DNA of 64,000 nt from an uncultured Granulosicoccus sp. (GCA_947495035.1 CANLXI010000035.1:1-64000); one strand, 5' to 3'. Counted from the first letter of the stretch, positions 34,972 through 44,791 are shown. Made by a program: numbers and translations. Notes: generated by a model from the sequence alone, not told the origin.

Positions 34972-37608
34972 TCAATGCTCCCGTGAGCACATCATCTTGG
35001 CAAGATCCTGGCGAGGAATCATGTGTGTACCCGCCTGCTTCCACAGTGACTGTCCATCATTGTCCATGAAATCGGTCTGCTGTTTCATGCGCGTGGTGTC
35101 GTCGTCGACTCGTTTGCGAATGATGTAGCGTACATTGCCGCGTGGCCCGAATATGATAGTAGAGCCACCAAAGAAGCTGAAGGAGCGGCCATCGGGTAGT
35201 TTGACATGTCGGTGCTGTACAACCTCGGCTACCGTATCGAAGGTCACTTCCTGATGTACCCCGACTCGGCGGGCGGAACGCACGGACTCGATGAGCGGCA
35301 GATCATAGCCGCCGGCGTCGAATTGCGGTGAACCTGGCGCGACCAGACCAAATTCGCGGGCCAGCAGTGGCTGGCTGACAAGACGCCCCAGGGCGCCGGC
35401 CTGCCGACGCATCTCTGCAACACTGACAGGTTTGGCAGGATCACCGTCGAATTCCATGCTGGAGAAACTCAACTCCGTCACACGTGGTATCGAGATATGG
35501 GGTGAGCCCCACAGCAAGGCGTCTTCTGTCATGGCGGTCGTGCCTTCGCCGAACATGCCACGTTCTCCAAATGCCTTGATGATGGCCTCGCGATAACCAA
35601 GCTTGTCGTCGGGTACGACATCGTAGTCGGCGGTAATCAGAGCGCGCAGATAGTCGCCGAAGCGCAGGTCCACCGGCGGACAGTAATCGATGGCGCGGAT
35701 ACAGATACGCAAGAACTGATCGGCAATGCGTCTGACCTCATCAACGAGGATTTCGCGAAGTTCACTGGAGAGATCGCCAGCCGGTAACTGCCCGGTCCCC
35801 GCCGTAGCCAGTTTCAGGTAGCGCTTCGAACGTCGTTCGTAGACCAGCAGAAATGCCGAGAAGACAGCTCTGGCCATTACCCTGCCCAGTTTGTGTGCCT
35901 GGGTGCCGGCGTTTTCATAACGCAGGATGCGCTCGGGTGATATGGCTCCCTTGTCGCTATCGGCAAAGTCGTCCGGCAGGTCGATCAAGGTACGCAGAGC
36001 CTGTCCGTCACTGTTGATACCGCGCCCGAACTCCTGAGCGATATCCACCAGTACATCGGCCTTGCGCAGATCACCACGTGATTTGCAGATGGCGCTCGTG
36101 ACGACATCCTTGATGGTGAAATGCTGGAATACGGCCACGACATCTGCAAAGGCTTCATGAAAGGCCAGCACATCGGGGTGGCTGGGCATCATGAAGTGTG
36201 CGCGCAGACCGTCCAGCAGGGCATGACTGGTTTCGTGCACGATGACATCGTGCGAGACGCTGGTAAACACGTATCCGACGCCCTTCTGCACGACGGGTGT
36301 CGAGTGCCGTGCCTTGAAGTAGCCAAAGATGATTTCACCCGCAGCGCGGTCGTACCAGGCATTGGGTTCCTCGGCGCCGTGTGGACGTAACAGCAAGCGG
36401 TTACGCGGTCCATCCCCATCATCTCTGCAGCGTGGGAATGGCCAGGCTACGTGACGACCCAGAGCCTGACGAAACTTGTCGTAGGTCGCCATGGCGACGG
36501 CATAGACCATCTGTTGATGAAACTTCGGATCGGACAAGGATGGGTTGTAGCCATCCTCCATCACTACATGGGGGTTCTCGAGGTCGGCGATGCTCCATGT
36601 CTGATCGCCCAGGCCGCGATTGCAGACTTCCATCACCGATCCGATCGGTCCGGGGTCCAGTGGTTCGTAGGGCACCTTGCAGACTGCAAGCCCGCTATCC
36701 GAGCGACTGATACCGGGGTTGATGGAAAAGACCTTGAGACGACGATACAAGGGTTCTCCCGGTTCTCGTTCGTGCAATCGTGTGCACCATGCCAAGGCAA
36801 TCCGGTAACTGATCCGATAGAGCTCGCTCTCTCCTGGCTCATGATCCTCTGAGGCATCCGAGGTATCCGAGGTATCCGAGGTATCCGAGGTATCCGAGGT
36901 ATCTGAGGTATCCGAGGTATCCGAGGTATCTGAGGTATCCGAGGTATCCGAGGTATCCGAGGTATCCGAGGTATCCGAGGTATCCGAGGTATCCGAGGTA
37001 TCCGAGGTATCTGAGGTATCTGAGGTATCTGAGGTATCTGAGGTATCTGAGGTATCTGAGGTATCTGAGGTATCTGAGGTTTTCGAGTTTTTCGAGATAT
37101 CCAGACTTTCCGTCGTCTTTGCTGTCTTCGCTGTTACCTTGCCGGAGTCCGCGCTTACCTCTGCGCGGCTCTCTGTTTCCGCTGGCGAATCCTGTCGGTC
37201 AGCTTCGACATCCTGTCTGGATTGCCGGCCTTCTGGCAGGATTGCCGATGCTCCATTTTCATTGGCCGCATCGGCCGAGGAACCCATGTCAGCGAGTTGT
37301 TCGGGCGTGCTGGCTTTCAACGCTACATTGGACGAATCAGAGCCCGCAATCGCGTCGGCGGGGGTGGGGGGTGTTTTTCTGATGCCGCCATCCTCCACGG
37401 TGGCGCTTGTGCTGGCGCTTGTGGTTGTATTTGTGGCCTTTGGCGTTGCGTTGGCAGGACGTATTGCCGCTTTCCCTTTGGCGTTGGCCGGACTGGACAT
37501 TGGTTTCGCTTTTCCGGAAGCTGAAGCAGCGCTTTTCTTCTTTCCTGCCTTGAGTCGTGATTTGGCGGAACTGGCCGGCTTCTTGTCCAGGATGTCGCCG
37601 TCACTCAT
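34972..37608 (-). CDS. Thermolysin-like (gluzincin) metalloprotease with SDT-repeat region
   Basis: Predicted zinc endopeptidase of 878 residues. The N-terminal ~180 residues are Lys/Ala/Ser-rich low complexity without a signal peptide, then about 25 SDT tripeptide repeats (36850-37080 in DNA). The catalytic domain carries VIVHETSHALLDGLR (HExxH at about 457-461) and, 22 residues further on, HEAFADVVAVF, which supplies the third zinc ligand Glu and the following Asp in the style of the thermolysin NEAxSD motif. Thus it is a cytoplasmic gluzincin rather than a secreted M4 enzyme. Its ATG overlaps the stop of the upstream amidase-metacaspase gene (ATGAGTGA), so the two are made together. The substrate is unknown; processing by or of the partner is plausible. 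Confidence 0.8.
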   Translation of the reverse strand: MSDGDILDKKPASSAKSRLKAGKKKSAASASGKAKPMSSPANAKGKAAIRPANATPKATNTTTSASTSATVEDGGIRKTPPTPADAIAGSDSSNVALKASTPEQLADMGSSADAANENGASAILPEGRQSRQDVEADRQDSPAETESRAEVSADSGKVTAKTAKTTESLDISKNSKTSDTSDTSDTSDTSDTSDTSDTSDTSDTSDTSDTSDTSDTSDTSDTSDTSDTSDTSDTSDTSDTSDTSDTSDTSDASEDHEPGESELYRISYRIALAWCTRLHEREPGEPLYRRLKVFSINPGISRSDSGLAVCKVPYEPLDPGPIGSVMEVCNRGLGDQTWSIADLENPHVVMEDGYNPSLSDPKFHQQMVYAVAMATYDKFRQALGRHVAWPFPRCRDDGDGPRNRLLLRPHGAEEPNAWYDRAAGEIIFGYFKARHSTPVVQKGVGYVFTSVSHDVIVHETSHALLDGLRAHFMMPSHPDVLAFHEAFADVVAVFQHFTIKDVVTSAICKSRGDLRKADVLVDIAQEFGRGINSDGQALRTLIDLPDDFADSDKGAISPERILRYENAGTQAHKLGRVMARAVFSAFLLVYERRSKRYLKLATAGTGQLPAGDLSSELREILVDEVRRIADQFLRICIRAIDYCPPVDLRFGDYLRALITADYDVVPDDKLGYREAIIKAFGERGMFGEGTTAMTEDALLWGSPHISIPRVTELSFSSMEFDGDPAKPVSVAEMRRQAGALGRLVSQPLLAREFGLVAPGSPQFDAGGYDLPLIESVRSARRVGVHQEVTFDTVAEVVQHRHVKLPDGRSFSFFGGSTIIFGPRGNVRYIIRKRVDDDTTRMKQQTDFMDNDGQSLWKQAGTHMIPRQDLAKMMCSREH
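36850..37080 (-). repeat. 9-bp in-frame repeat, about 25 copies, in the metalloprotease gene
   Basis: Units of ggtatccga or ggtatctga on the plus strand code on the minus strand for Ser-Asp-Thr. The two unit variants occur in blocks, showing recent expansion. Frame is preserved because the unit is 9 bp. Confidence 0.95.
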
Positions 37609-40600
37609 CGACGGGGTACTCCAGCTCTTGACTTGCCGCGGTCAGGTTACTGTTGGCTGATGAAGCACCGCTGTTCGAATGCAGTTCCAGAAAGCTGCGG
37701 CTGAGGGCTGTGGCGTCACAGTGTATCTCCGGGGTCTGTCGAGGAGTGCTGCCGAATGCCAGCAGTACACGTTGCAGAAAGTCGGTATTGCTCAGGCCCT
37801 GGATACCCTCTGCCAGAATCTTCGTTGCCATGCGAGTGAAGTCGCCTTGTCCATTGCTTTCGTAGGCCAGTTCGGTAGATCGACAGGCACTGAACAGGAC
37901 GTCACGCTGCTTTCCTGGTGCTCTGGAGGCGCTCTGCCGTACTTTTTCGATGCGCTTCCGGTAGACCTTCTTCATGTGTTTGCTGGGCGGCAGAAAACGG
38001 GACCGGACACCCTGAGCGGTGGACGCATTCGCCATCATCAGTGCCATGCGTGTAGCAGAGCCGGAGTGGCAGCAATCGAAGAAGCAGGTCATGGTCACCC
38101 TGTCCGGCAATCCTTCAATGAGTACCCGAAGCTCGTCATCAATGATCAGGCCATCGTTGGCAAAATCACAATCGACTGCGCACAGACATTCATCCAGTGC
38201 GGGAGAATCCCCCTGAGCTTCATCGCCATCGATATCCTTGAACTGCGTGCCATGTCCGGCGAACTGCAACACCAGATGATCCCCGGGGCGACTCGAGTTG
38301 ATCAAGTCGGCGACGCACTCACGTATCCGGTTGGCTGTGGCTTGTTCGTTCTTCAGCATCGTGACCTGGTAGCCCATGCCGCTCAACGTCTTCTTCCACA
38401 GTTTTGCATCGGCAACACAGCCGGCCAGAGGGCTGCGCTGGTACTTGTCGATACCGATACACAGAGCGATGCGTCGGCCATCGCCCATGACCGGTTCAGG
38501 GGCCGGTGGAGGCTTGTTGGGGGACGGCGTCTGTTCGTCACGCTCGTCGCTGTTGCCTGCCCACGTATCCGCAGCGCCAGCCTTGGTCTTCTTGGCCTGC
38601 TTATGCTGCTGTTTTGATTTTTTCTTCTTTTTCTTGTCCTTTTTCCTGTCTGCCTTGGACTTTTCGGGTTTGTTCCCCTTCTCAGGATTGCCCTGAACTG
38701 GTTCGGGGCGGGATTGCGGAGCAACGGATGCCGGGGCAGATTGGAGGCCAGGACCGTCGGGTTTTTCCGATGGGGGCAAGGCTGCATTGTCAGAGGAAAA
38801 CGCATCAGCTGGATCCAGTCGAGACAGGTGCTCCAGATGCTCAGGCCAGTCGAACTGGTCATTCCAGAAATTCGTGAAGCTGCGTGTGCCATCGTCGGGG
38901 AAGGGTTCTATCTGCTCCCCATTGCGCAAGCCGAGCATGCGCCGCAGGACACTCTCCATGGTGTGCACATCATCATCAAAGCCTCCATGCGTCAAGGCGG
39001 TGGACGCATTGCCGGATTGCGAGTCCGATGTTGGTGACCAGACGACTTCTGCAAGCTCTGATGAGCTACCGTCAAGTCCGAACAGGCGGCGTGTTTCCAG
39101 GTCGCGTCGCAAGGACTCCTCGAGGCCGAGAATATCGGTATCGTCTGCATCTTCCAGAGCTCTGGACACCAGATACAGCAAGGATTTTCGATAGACCGAG
39201 GCAACCGTGTCGGCCTTCTCTCGCTGCTTGTTCATGGTGAAGAGCGTCAGGGAGCCGATCCCGTTGCCCAGTAGCGGCGCGATATTCTGCTTGAACAGAT
39301 CGTTGCGTACGGCGGGTGCCAGATAGTGAACGGTCTTGATGGGAGCGTTGCGCGCCGCCAGCAGTGGCAGGAAATGCGCGTGGAATATACTGCCGGCGCT
39401 GTGTCCGACAGCATGGACATCCATTCGATCTGCATGGTCGCCAAGCAAGTCTGCCAGCTTGCCAGCGACGTAATCGGCGCCATTGCCGGAATCACTGGCC
39501 AGTTCAGCACTGGACTTCATGCCGCCCCAGATCAGACGACCACCGGCAGCGCTGGAGATCTCTTCGATGACCCTATCCGTGACATTGTCAGTCAGCCAGT
39601 CCAGTACGCCTCGAGTGTCGGGCGCGCGACTTCTTGTCATCGCCTCTTCAACGAGTTGTCGAACGGTTTCGGCAAATCCGGTTTCCCAGATGAAGAACAC
39701 GGGATAGACACCATTGGCACGCCAGAAGGGCAATTGCTTGATGGCCCCGAGCAAGGCGTTCTTTTCGGAGACCAGTCCGCCGTGAGCATAGAACAACAAT
39801 TGCGCTCGACGGTTGTCGGCGACGGCTGACTGGATTTCCAGCGGGAGAAGCTCTTCGAACAGTCGGTCGACGTCCTGCTGCGTGGTCTCCATGCGCCCGC
39901 TGTCGGAGAATTGGCCGCGTTCGAGGTTGATGGTATGAGCGCTGAGTTCCTCCAGTATGTCAATCGTCAATTCGCGACTGCCGCGGTGAGTGCCCCGAGA
40001 AGCGCTGTCGGGCAGATCGGCGTTACCATCGTGTTCGGCATCCGACATGTCATCGGCCTGTACCGCATCAGGGTTCATGCCGCGCATGAGTTCATAGGCA
40101 CGAGTTGCCCGGCGAGGAAAGGGTGTGTCGGCGCTACGGCAACTGTGTGACTCCAGTTCGAAAGCGCATATCTGCTCGATCCATTGCGCCTTGTTCGAGC
40201 TGGAACCCGGGCAGGTCTTGGACGACATTTCATTGTGGAAGCGCAATGCATGGGCTTGCAGTCCGAAGCGATTCTGCACCGACTTGATGACAGCCAGGGT
40301 CGCCTTCAGTTGTTCGGACGACAATTGTTCTTCATCAATGTCGAAGTCGCCGATCATCTCGATCATGAAGGGGCCAGCATGACTGTTGCCGTTGAACCCT
40401 CTGGCACTGGCGGGCGCCCAATTGAAGTTGCGACACAACCAGATGCTGCCATTGGGTGCCACTGTCACATGCTGACCGATATCACTCCAGCCATTGGTTT
40501 CGGTGTGATAGCGCCACATGCCTTCGATGGTGGCCAGTCCCTGATAATCGGACTGACGGGGTCGCCAGGTATGATGCAGATGAACTTCGGTGATCTGACG

Positions 40601-40669
40601 AGAGAAAGGGTATGTTGATACGATATCCTGAATCTCGTACAGGTTCGCGGACTTGAATTCTCTCGCCAT
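37601..40669 (-). CDS. Peptidoglycan amidase (PGRP-like) - alpha/beta hydrolase - metacaspase fusion
   Basis: A 1022-residue, three-enzyme protein. Residues about 15-165: amidase_2/PGRP domain with zinc ligands His in VHLHHTW (about 32), His145 and Cys153 in FHNEMSSKTCPG, and Lys151, spaced exactly as in T7 lysozyme. Residues about 285-500: alpha/beta hydrolase-like domain with YAHGGLVS and nucleophile elbow VGHSAGS (Ser about 424). Residues about 600-700: Pro- and Lys-rich linker. Residues about 730-1000: caspase-fold (C14, metacaspase) domain beginning RRIALCIGIDKYQ, with catalytic FAGHGTQ (His about 804) and FFDCCHSGS (Cys about 865). No signal peptide. Start MAREFKSAN at 40669 has GGGAG upstream. 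Coupled to the metalloprotease gene downstream. Domain calls are secure; the joint function is unknown. Confidence 0.88.
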   Translation of the reverse strand: MAREFKSANLYEIQDIVSTYPFSRQITEVHLHHTWRPRQSDYQGLATIEGMWRYHTETNGWSDIGQHVTVAPNGSIWLCRNFNWAPASARGFNGNSHAGPFMIEMIGDFDIDEEQLSSEQLKATLAVIKSVQNRFGLQAHALRFHNEMSSKTCPGSSSNKAQWIEQICAFELESHSCRSADTPFPRRATRAYELMRGMNPDAVQADDMSDAEHDGNADLPDSASRGTHRGSRELTIDILEELSAHTINLERGQFSDSGRMETTQQDVDRLFEELLPLEIQSAVADNRRAQLLFYAHGGLVSEKNALLGAIKQLPFWRANGVYPVFFIWETGFAETVRQLVEEAMTRSRAPDTRGVLDWLTDNVTDRVIEEISSAAGGRLIWGGMKSSAELASDSGNGADYVAGKLADLLGDHADRMDVHAVGHSAGSIFHAHFLPLLAARNAPIKTVHYLAPAVRNDLFKQNIAPLLGNGIGSLTLFTMNKQREKADTVASVYRKSLLYLVSRALEDADDTDILGLEESLRRDLETRRLFGLDGSSSELAEVVWSPTSDSQSGNASTALTHGGFDDDVHTMESVLRRMLGLRNGEQIEPFPDDGTRSFTNFWNDQFDWPEHLEHLSRLDPADAFSSDNAALPPSEKPDGPGLQSAPASVAPQSRPEPVQGNPEKGNKPEKSKADRKKDKKKKKKSKQQHKQAKKTKAGAADTWAGNSDERDEQTPSPNKPPPAPEPVMGDGRRIALCIGIDKYQRSPLAGCVADAKLWKKTLSGMGYQVTMLKNEQATANRIRECVADLINSSRPGDHLVLQFAGHGTQFKDIDGDEAQGDSPALDECLCAVDCDFANDGLIIDDELRVLIEGLPDRVTMTCFFDCCHSGSATRMALMMANASTAQGVRSRFLPPSKHMKKVYRKRIEKVRQSASRAPGKQRDVLFSACRSTELAYESNGQGDFTRMATKILAEGIQGLSNTDFLQRVLLAFGSTPRQTPEIHCDATALSRSFLELHSNSGASSANSNLTAASQELEYPVDE

Positions 40670-41095
40670 GATCTCTGACTCCCGGTGATGGCCTCGGTAG
40701 CAATCACCCTGACGGTTGCACGGCCAATCCACTCCCTGGTTCAGCAACAGGCATCGCAAGCCCACTCTCTCGGTATCGTTTTCAGCAGCTGCTGGCAGTT
40801 TCCTCAAGGCATCTCATTGCCGGCAATGCATGAGTAACCCTTGTCGCACTCCGCAGATGAACCCACCCGTGAGCGAGTGATGCTCCATGATTAGAACACT
40901 TTCAAATTGTCGATTTGCCGCTGAATCCCGGCAACTAGCTGATAGTTCAGTAAACGCTGCGCATCGACGACATTAGCTTGACGGATTCACCTCGCGGTGT
41001 CGTGCCGGTGACGGTTTGCTGTCAGGTTGGCTCCCTGTGGATTACCATTACACAGTTCTGCTGTCAGAATCCCGACGCTCACTCGTTCATCCTCC
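40670..41095. promoter_or_regulatory. Divergent region between amidase-metacaspase operon and MocR gene
   Basis: A 426-bp gap without a credible gene. It must carry the promoter of the two-gene protease operon and of the MocR regulator. No palindromic operator is obvious. Its position allows the MocR protein to control the operon, but MocR proteins usually act on PLP- or amino-acid-related genes. Confidence 0.4.
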
Positions 41096-42526
41096 ATGGT
41101 CCGATACAAAGCCTTTGCGAAAGAACTGGCCCTGCTGATTGAATCAGGAGAGTTGCGTCCCGGGCAACGTTTGCCCTCCGTGCGCGAAAGCAGTCAGCGT
41201 CGAGGCTTGAGTGTGTCGACCATTCTGAAGGCCTACCACTTGTTGGAGGCCCAGGGGCTGGTGCAGGCGCGACAACGTTCAGGATTTCATGTCAGCCTGA
41301 GCGCAGACACCTACCCGCAGCTGCCGACCTCGTCCCAACCGGAGCTCGATACGGTAGAGGTGGGCAAGAGTGCGCTGATAGCTCAGGTCTTGCATGCGCT
41401 GAAGAACGACAAGGTAGTGCCGATGGGCTCGGCGTTTCCGGATCCGCAATTGTTCCCCTTGAAGCGACTGTCGCAATCCCTGACCCGCAGCATGCGCAGA
41501 TTGGAACCGGCCAGGGCTGTAATGGATATCACGCCGGGCAATCCGGAGCTGTTGCGGCAGATAGCGCTGCGTTATCACCTGCACGGGCATGAACTGGACA
41601 TGGATGAACTTCTGGTGACGCATGGCGCCATGGAAGCGCTCAATCTGTGTCTGCAGGCCGTGACGAAACCGGGCGATGCGGTCGTCATCGAATCACCCAG
41701 TTTCTATGTCTGTTTGCAGGCGCTGGAACGACTGGGGCTGCGAGCCATCGAAGTCTCGACGGACCCGGTACAGGGAATGAACATTGAGGCGCTGGAGCAG
41801 GCAATAGCCCTGCATCGACCGGCAGCCATCTGGTTGATGAGCAATTTTCAGAATCCATTGGGCAGCCTCATGCCGGAGTCCAGAAAGCGTGCGCTGGCGG
41901 AACTGCTGTCGCGGCATCAGTTGCCTTTGATCGAGGACGATGTCTATGGCGAGCTGTATTTCGGGGAAAGCCGTCCCGCACCGATCAAGGCCTTCGATCG
42001 GGACGGGCTCGTGCTGCATTGCAGTTCGTTTTCCAAATGTCTGGCGCCGGGCTATCGCATTGGCTGGGCGGCGGCCGGGAGATTCTGGCCTCAGGTACAG
42101 GCCCTGCAATTGGGTACCAGTCTGTCTGCAGCCATACCCTCGCAACTGGCCATCGCGGATTATCTGGACACCGGCGCTTTCGACACGCACCTGAAAGGCC
42201 TGCGTCGCGAACTGGAGCGGCGACGAGACGCTATTCTGGGTTGTGTGCAGCAGTATTTTCCGCTGCAGTGCCGGGTCACCCAGCCTCAGGGAGGCTATTT
42301 TCTGTGGCTGGAGCTGCCGCCGAACTTCGACAGTTTCCGGCTTTATCGGGCCGCCTTGCAGCATGGCGTCAGCATTGCGCCCGGCAGTCTGTTCGGTGTC
42401 CGTGACGATATCTCGCGTGGACTGCGGTTGAATTATGGTTATCCATCGGCAGAAGATGCGGAGCGGGCCATGCAGCTGCTGGCTCGCTTGCTGCCAGTGA
42501 GTGAACGAAAAGGCAGCGGTGACTGA
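41096..42526 (+). CDS. MocR/PdxR-family regulator (GntR helix-turn-helix plus aminotransferase domain)
   Basis: Regulator of 476 residues. A GntR-type winged helix at 1-70 (ELALLIESGELRPGQRLPSVRES, SVSTILKAYHLLEAQGLV) is followed by a fold-type I aminotransferase domain (about 100-470) with the PLP-binding Lys in CSSFSKCLAPGYRIGW, the Asp in LIEDDVYGEL, and the Arg in GLRLNYGYP. Start at ATG 41096 gives the canonical MVRYKAFAKELA; the longer frame has no family resemblance. Divergent from the amidase-metacaspase gene. Confidence 0.9.
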   Translation: MVRYKAFAKELALLIESGELRPGQRLPSVRESSQRRGLSVSTILKAYHLLEAQGLVQARQRSGFHVSLSADTYPQLPTSSQPELDTVEVGKSALIAQVLHALKNDKVVPMGSAFPDPQLFPLKRLSQSLTRSMRRLEPARAVMDITPGNPELLRQIALRYHLHGHELDMDELLVTHGAMEALNLCLQAVTKPGDAVVIESPSFYVCLQALERLGLRAIEVSTDPVQGMNIEALEQAIALHRPAAIWLMSNFQNPLGSLMPESRKRALAELLSRHQLPLIEDDVYGELYFGESRPAPIKAFDRDGLVLHCSSFSKCLAPGYRIGWAAAGRFWPQVQALQLGTSLSAAIPSQLAIADYLDTGAFDTHLKGLRRELERRRDAILGCVQQYFPLQCRVTQPQGGYFLWLELPPNFDSFRLYRAALQHGVSIAPGSLFGVRDDISRGLRLNYGYPSAEDAERAMQLLARLLPVSERKGSGD

Positions 42527-42640
42527 CGCCAAAGTGGCGCTGATCCGCGCTGTTGAATGAGCGATTCCCGGGAACTGTTATGCTTTTCCGGTCGGCGCCT
42601 GTCCCTGTACCTGTGGCTTGTCGAAGCGGATAATCGGCGA

Positions 42641-43438
42641 ATGAACAGGAAACGTTTCAGAGTTGTCGGCAGGTGGGTTGTCCCTGCATTACTGGGAGTC
42701 TTCTCGGCAGTACTGTCTGCCGACGACAATGCCATGGGGGATCGTCTGCAGGCCTGTGAAGCCTGTCATGGCAGAGCCGTGAACTCCCCCGAGGATGAAC
42801 TCTACTACCCTCCGATCAGTGGCAAGCCGGTCGAGTACCTGTATCAGCAATTGCTGAATTTCAAGGAAGAGCGCCGGATCAACCCGACCATGAATCGGAT
42901 GCTGGCCTATCTCAGCCCGGAGTATCTGCATGAGATCGCTGCCTGGTACGCTCGGCAGTCACCGTCTGATCCAGATCTTGTTCAGCCTGAAGCAAACGCA
43001 AACGCAAACGCAAACGCAAACGCCAATGCCAATGCCAATGCCAATGCCAATGCCAATGCCAATGCCAATGCAGGCGCAACTGCAGGCGTTGAGACTGATC
43101 CGGTGCGCGCAGCTCGTGGCCGACTGCTGGTGCAAACGGGTAATGACTCACAGGTCGCCTGCATGGACTGTCACGGCGGTGACTTGCAAGGCGATGGCTT
43201 TGCCATACCCGGATTACGCGGGTTGAGTACTCATTACCTCTCTGCGCAGCTGGGTGCCTGGAAGGCGGGTACGCGGCGGGCACGCGATCCCGACTGCATG
43301 GCCGAGGTGGCTCGTTCACTGAGCGGTGAGGACATCGATATCGTTGCCCGGTGGATTGCCAACGCACAGGACGCTGATCTGACGTCGACCACGGTCAACA
43401 CGACAGCCTTGCCTCGAGAATGCGGGGCAGTGCAATGA
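42641..43438 (+). CDS. Dihaem cytochrome c with Asn-Ala repeat linker
   Basis: Periplasmic c4-like cytochrome, 265 residues. After a signal peptide (ending near AVLSA) come haem sites CEACH and CMDCH, one in each domain, with axial Met candidates in NPTMNRML and DCMAEV. The two domains are joined by an (Asn-Ala)n linker coded by a 6-bp repeat at 42993-43072, which looks like an expandable flexible hinge. Start at ATG 42641 opens with a positively charged MNRKRFR signal peptide. Its stop overlaps the start of the next cytochrome gene (ATGA). Confidence 0.88.
   Translation: MNRKRFRVVGRWVVPALLGVFSAVLSADDNAMGDRLQACEACHGRAVNSPEDELYYPPISGKPVEYLYQQLLNFKEERRINPTMNRMLAYLSPEYLHEIAAWYARQSPSDPDLVQPEANANANANANANANANANANANANANAGATAGVETDPVRAARGRLLVQTGNDSQVACMDCHGGDLQGDGFAIPGLRGLSTHYLSAQLGAWKAGTRRARDPDCMAEVARSLSGEDIDIVARWIANAQDADLTSTTVNTTALPRECGAVQ
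42993..43072 (+). repeat. 6-bp in-frame repeat coding for Asn-Ala
   Basis: About 13 units, the first block aacgca and the second aatgcc; both code for Asn-Ala with different codons, so the amino-acid repeat is kept while the DNA diverged. Confidence 0.93.
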
Positions 43439-44712
43439 GCCAGATGCTGCCTGGCGTGTTGCGCCGTAGCAGATTGCGATCTGCCAGTGCACTGTTGTCG
43501 CTTGTCATGGCAGTGTCCGCCTGTGGCCAACAGGACAATGCTGAAACCCTTGTCAGTCCTTTGCCGGACAGGTTTGCGGATGTAGTGGAACGAGGTCAGT
43601 ATCTGGCCCGTGCGGGTGATTGTGTGGCCTGTCATACACAGGTCGGAGAGCCTGAGTTCAGTGGCGGAAAAGCCATACCGACGCCTTTTGGCAGGATCTA
43701 CAGCAGCAATCTGACCTCTGACAAGGTCTCGGGCCTGGGGCAGTGGAGCGCGGATGACTTCTGGCAGGCCTTGCATCATGGCAAATCGAAAGATGGGCGC
43801 AGCCTGTATCCGGCCTTCCCTTACCCCAGCTACAGTCACATGACACGCGATGACAGCGACGCCCTGTTTGCCTACCTGCAAACCGTTCCTGCCGTCGATC
43901 GTACACCGCCGGCTCATGAGCTGGAATTTCCGTACAACACGCAACTGGCTCTGAACGTCTGGCGTCTGCTGTTCTTTCGACCAGAGGTATTCGAAGCGGA
44001 TGCGCAGCGGTCGGAGAGCTGGAATCGAGGAGCCTACCTGGTGCAAGGCCCCGGTCACTGTGCTGCCTGTCACACGCCTCGTGGACGGCTGGGTAACAGT
44101 CAGACTCGATACGAGCTGGCGGGTGCCCATATCGATGGTCTGGAATGGGATGCACTACCGCTGACACGCGGAAATCTGCCACAAGGGGACAGACATGCGT
44201 TGGTGGAATTGCTGAAACGGGGAGCCAACGAGCATGACGTGCTTTCCGGTCCAATGGCCGAAGTGGTCTTGCACAGTCTTCAGTATCTGAGTCGGGAGGA
44301 TCTGGCCGCCATGGTGGACTATCTGTTCAGCCTGCCGGCGGGAGAGTCACCGCCAGCGACGCAGCTAAGCGTCAGTGCTGATCTTGCGCATCAGCTCTAC
44401 GAGTCGGGAAAACAGCTCTATGCCGATGACTGTGCCGACTGCCACGGCAGTGACGGGCAGGGTGAGCCCTATCGTATTCCGGCGCTGGCAGGCAACAGGG
44501 GAGTGACCGCGGCATCACCAAACAATGCCATCCGCTCTTTACTGGACGGCGGATTCGGCGCCAGCACCGAGGAACGACCGAGACCTCATGGCATGCCGCC
44601 TTTTGCCCATCAACTGGATGATTGGCAGGCGGCAGCTGTGTTGACGTACATCAGGCAAAGCTGGGGTAACGAGGCCACTGCCGTCGCTCCAGAGACCTTG
44701 CGGCAACACTGA
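43435..44712 (+). CDS. Trihaem cytochrome c lipoprotein, dehydrogenase-subunit type
   Basis: Membrane-anchored cytochrome of 425 residues with lipobox VMAVSAC and three haem motifs, CVACH, CAACH and CADCH. Three consecutive cytochrome domains with the KAIPTPFGRIYSSNLTSD block are typical of the cytochrome subunit of PQQ- or flavin-dependent alcohol and sugar dehydrogenases, which pass electrons to the quinone pool or an oxidase. It overlaps the preceding dihaem gene by four bases and is presumably its electron partner. No dehydrogenase catalytic subunit lies in the window. Confidence 0.88.
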   Translation: MSQMLPGVLRRSRLRSASALLSLVMAVSACGQQDNAETLVSPLPDRFADVVERGQYLARAGDCVACHTQVGEPEFSGGKAIPTPFGRIYSSNLTSDKVSGLGQWSADDFWQALHHGKSKDGRSLYPAFPYPSYSHMTRDDSDALFAYLQTVPAVDRTPPAHELEFPYNTQLALNVWRLLFFRPEVFEADAQRSESWNRGAYLVQGPGHCAACHTPRGRLGNSQTRYELAGAHIDGLEWDALPLTRGNLPQGDRHALVELLKRGANEHDVLSGPMAEVVLHSLQYLSREDLAAMVDYLFSLPAGESPPATQLSVSADLAHQLYESGKQLYADDCADCHGSDGQGEPYRIPALAGNRGVTAASPNNAIRSLLDGGFGASTEERPRPHGMPPFAHQLDDWQAAAVLTYIRQSWGNEATAVAPETLRQH

Positions 44713-44721
44713 GCCTGTCTC

Positions 44722-44768
44722 CCTGCATGACCTTCTTCGGTGTCAATGGCCGAAAAAGGTCATGCAGG
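44722..44768. terminator. Bidirectional hairpin between cytochrome and PRC-barrel genes
   Basis: A 13-bp perfect stem (CCTGCATGACCTT 44722-44734 with AAGGTCATGCAGG 44756-44768), extended by an inner TTCGG/CCGAA pair, lies between two convergent genes. There is no long T-tract, so efficiency is uncertain. Confidence 0.55.
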
Positions 44769-44791
44769 TGCTCTGCAATGCACGGGCTGGT

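Noticed and set aside
36850..37080. CRISPR-like appearance of the long array
   Set aside because: Units are contiguous 9-bp repeats without spacers and encode a peptide in frame.
37679..38617. Long plus-strand ORF of 312 codons inside the metacaspase region
   Set aside because: It lies antisense to a coding region with intact catalytic motifs and has no recognisable protein features.
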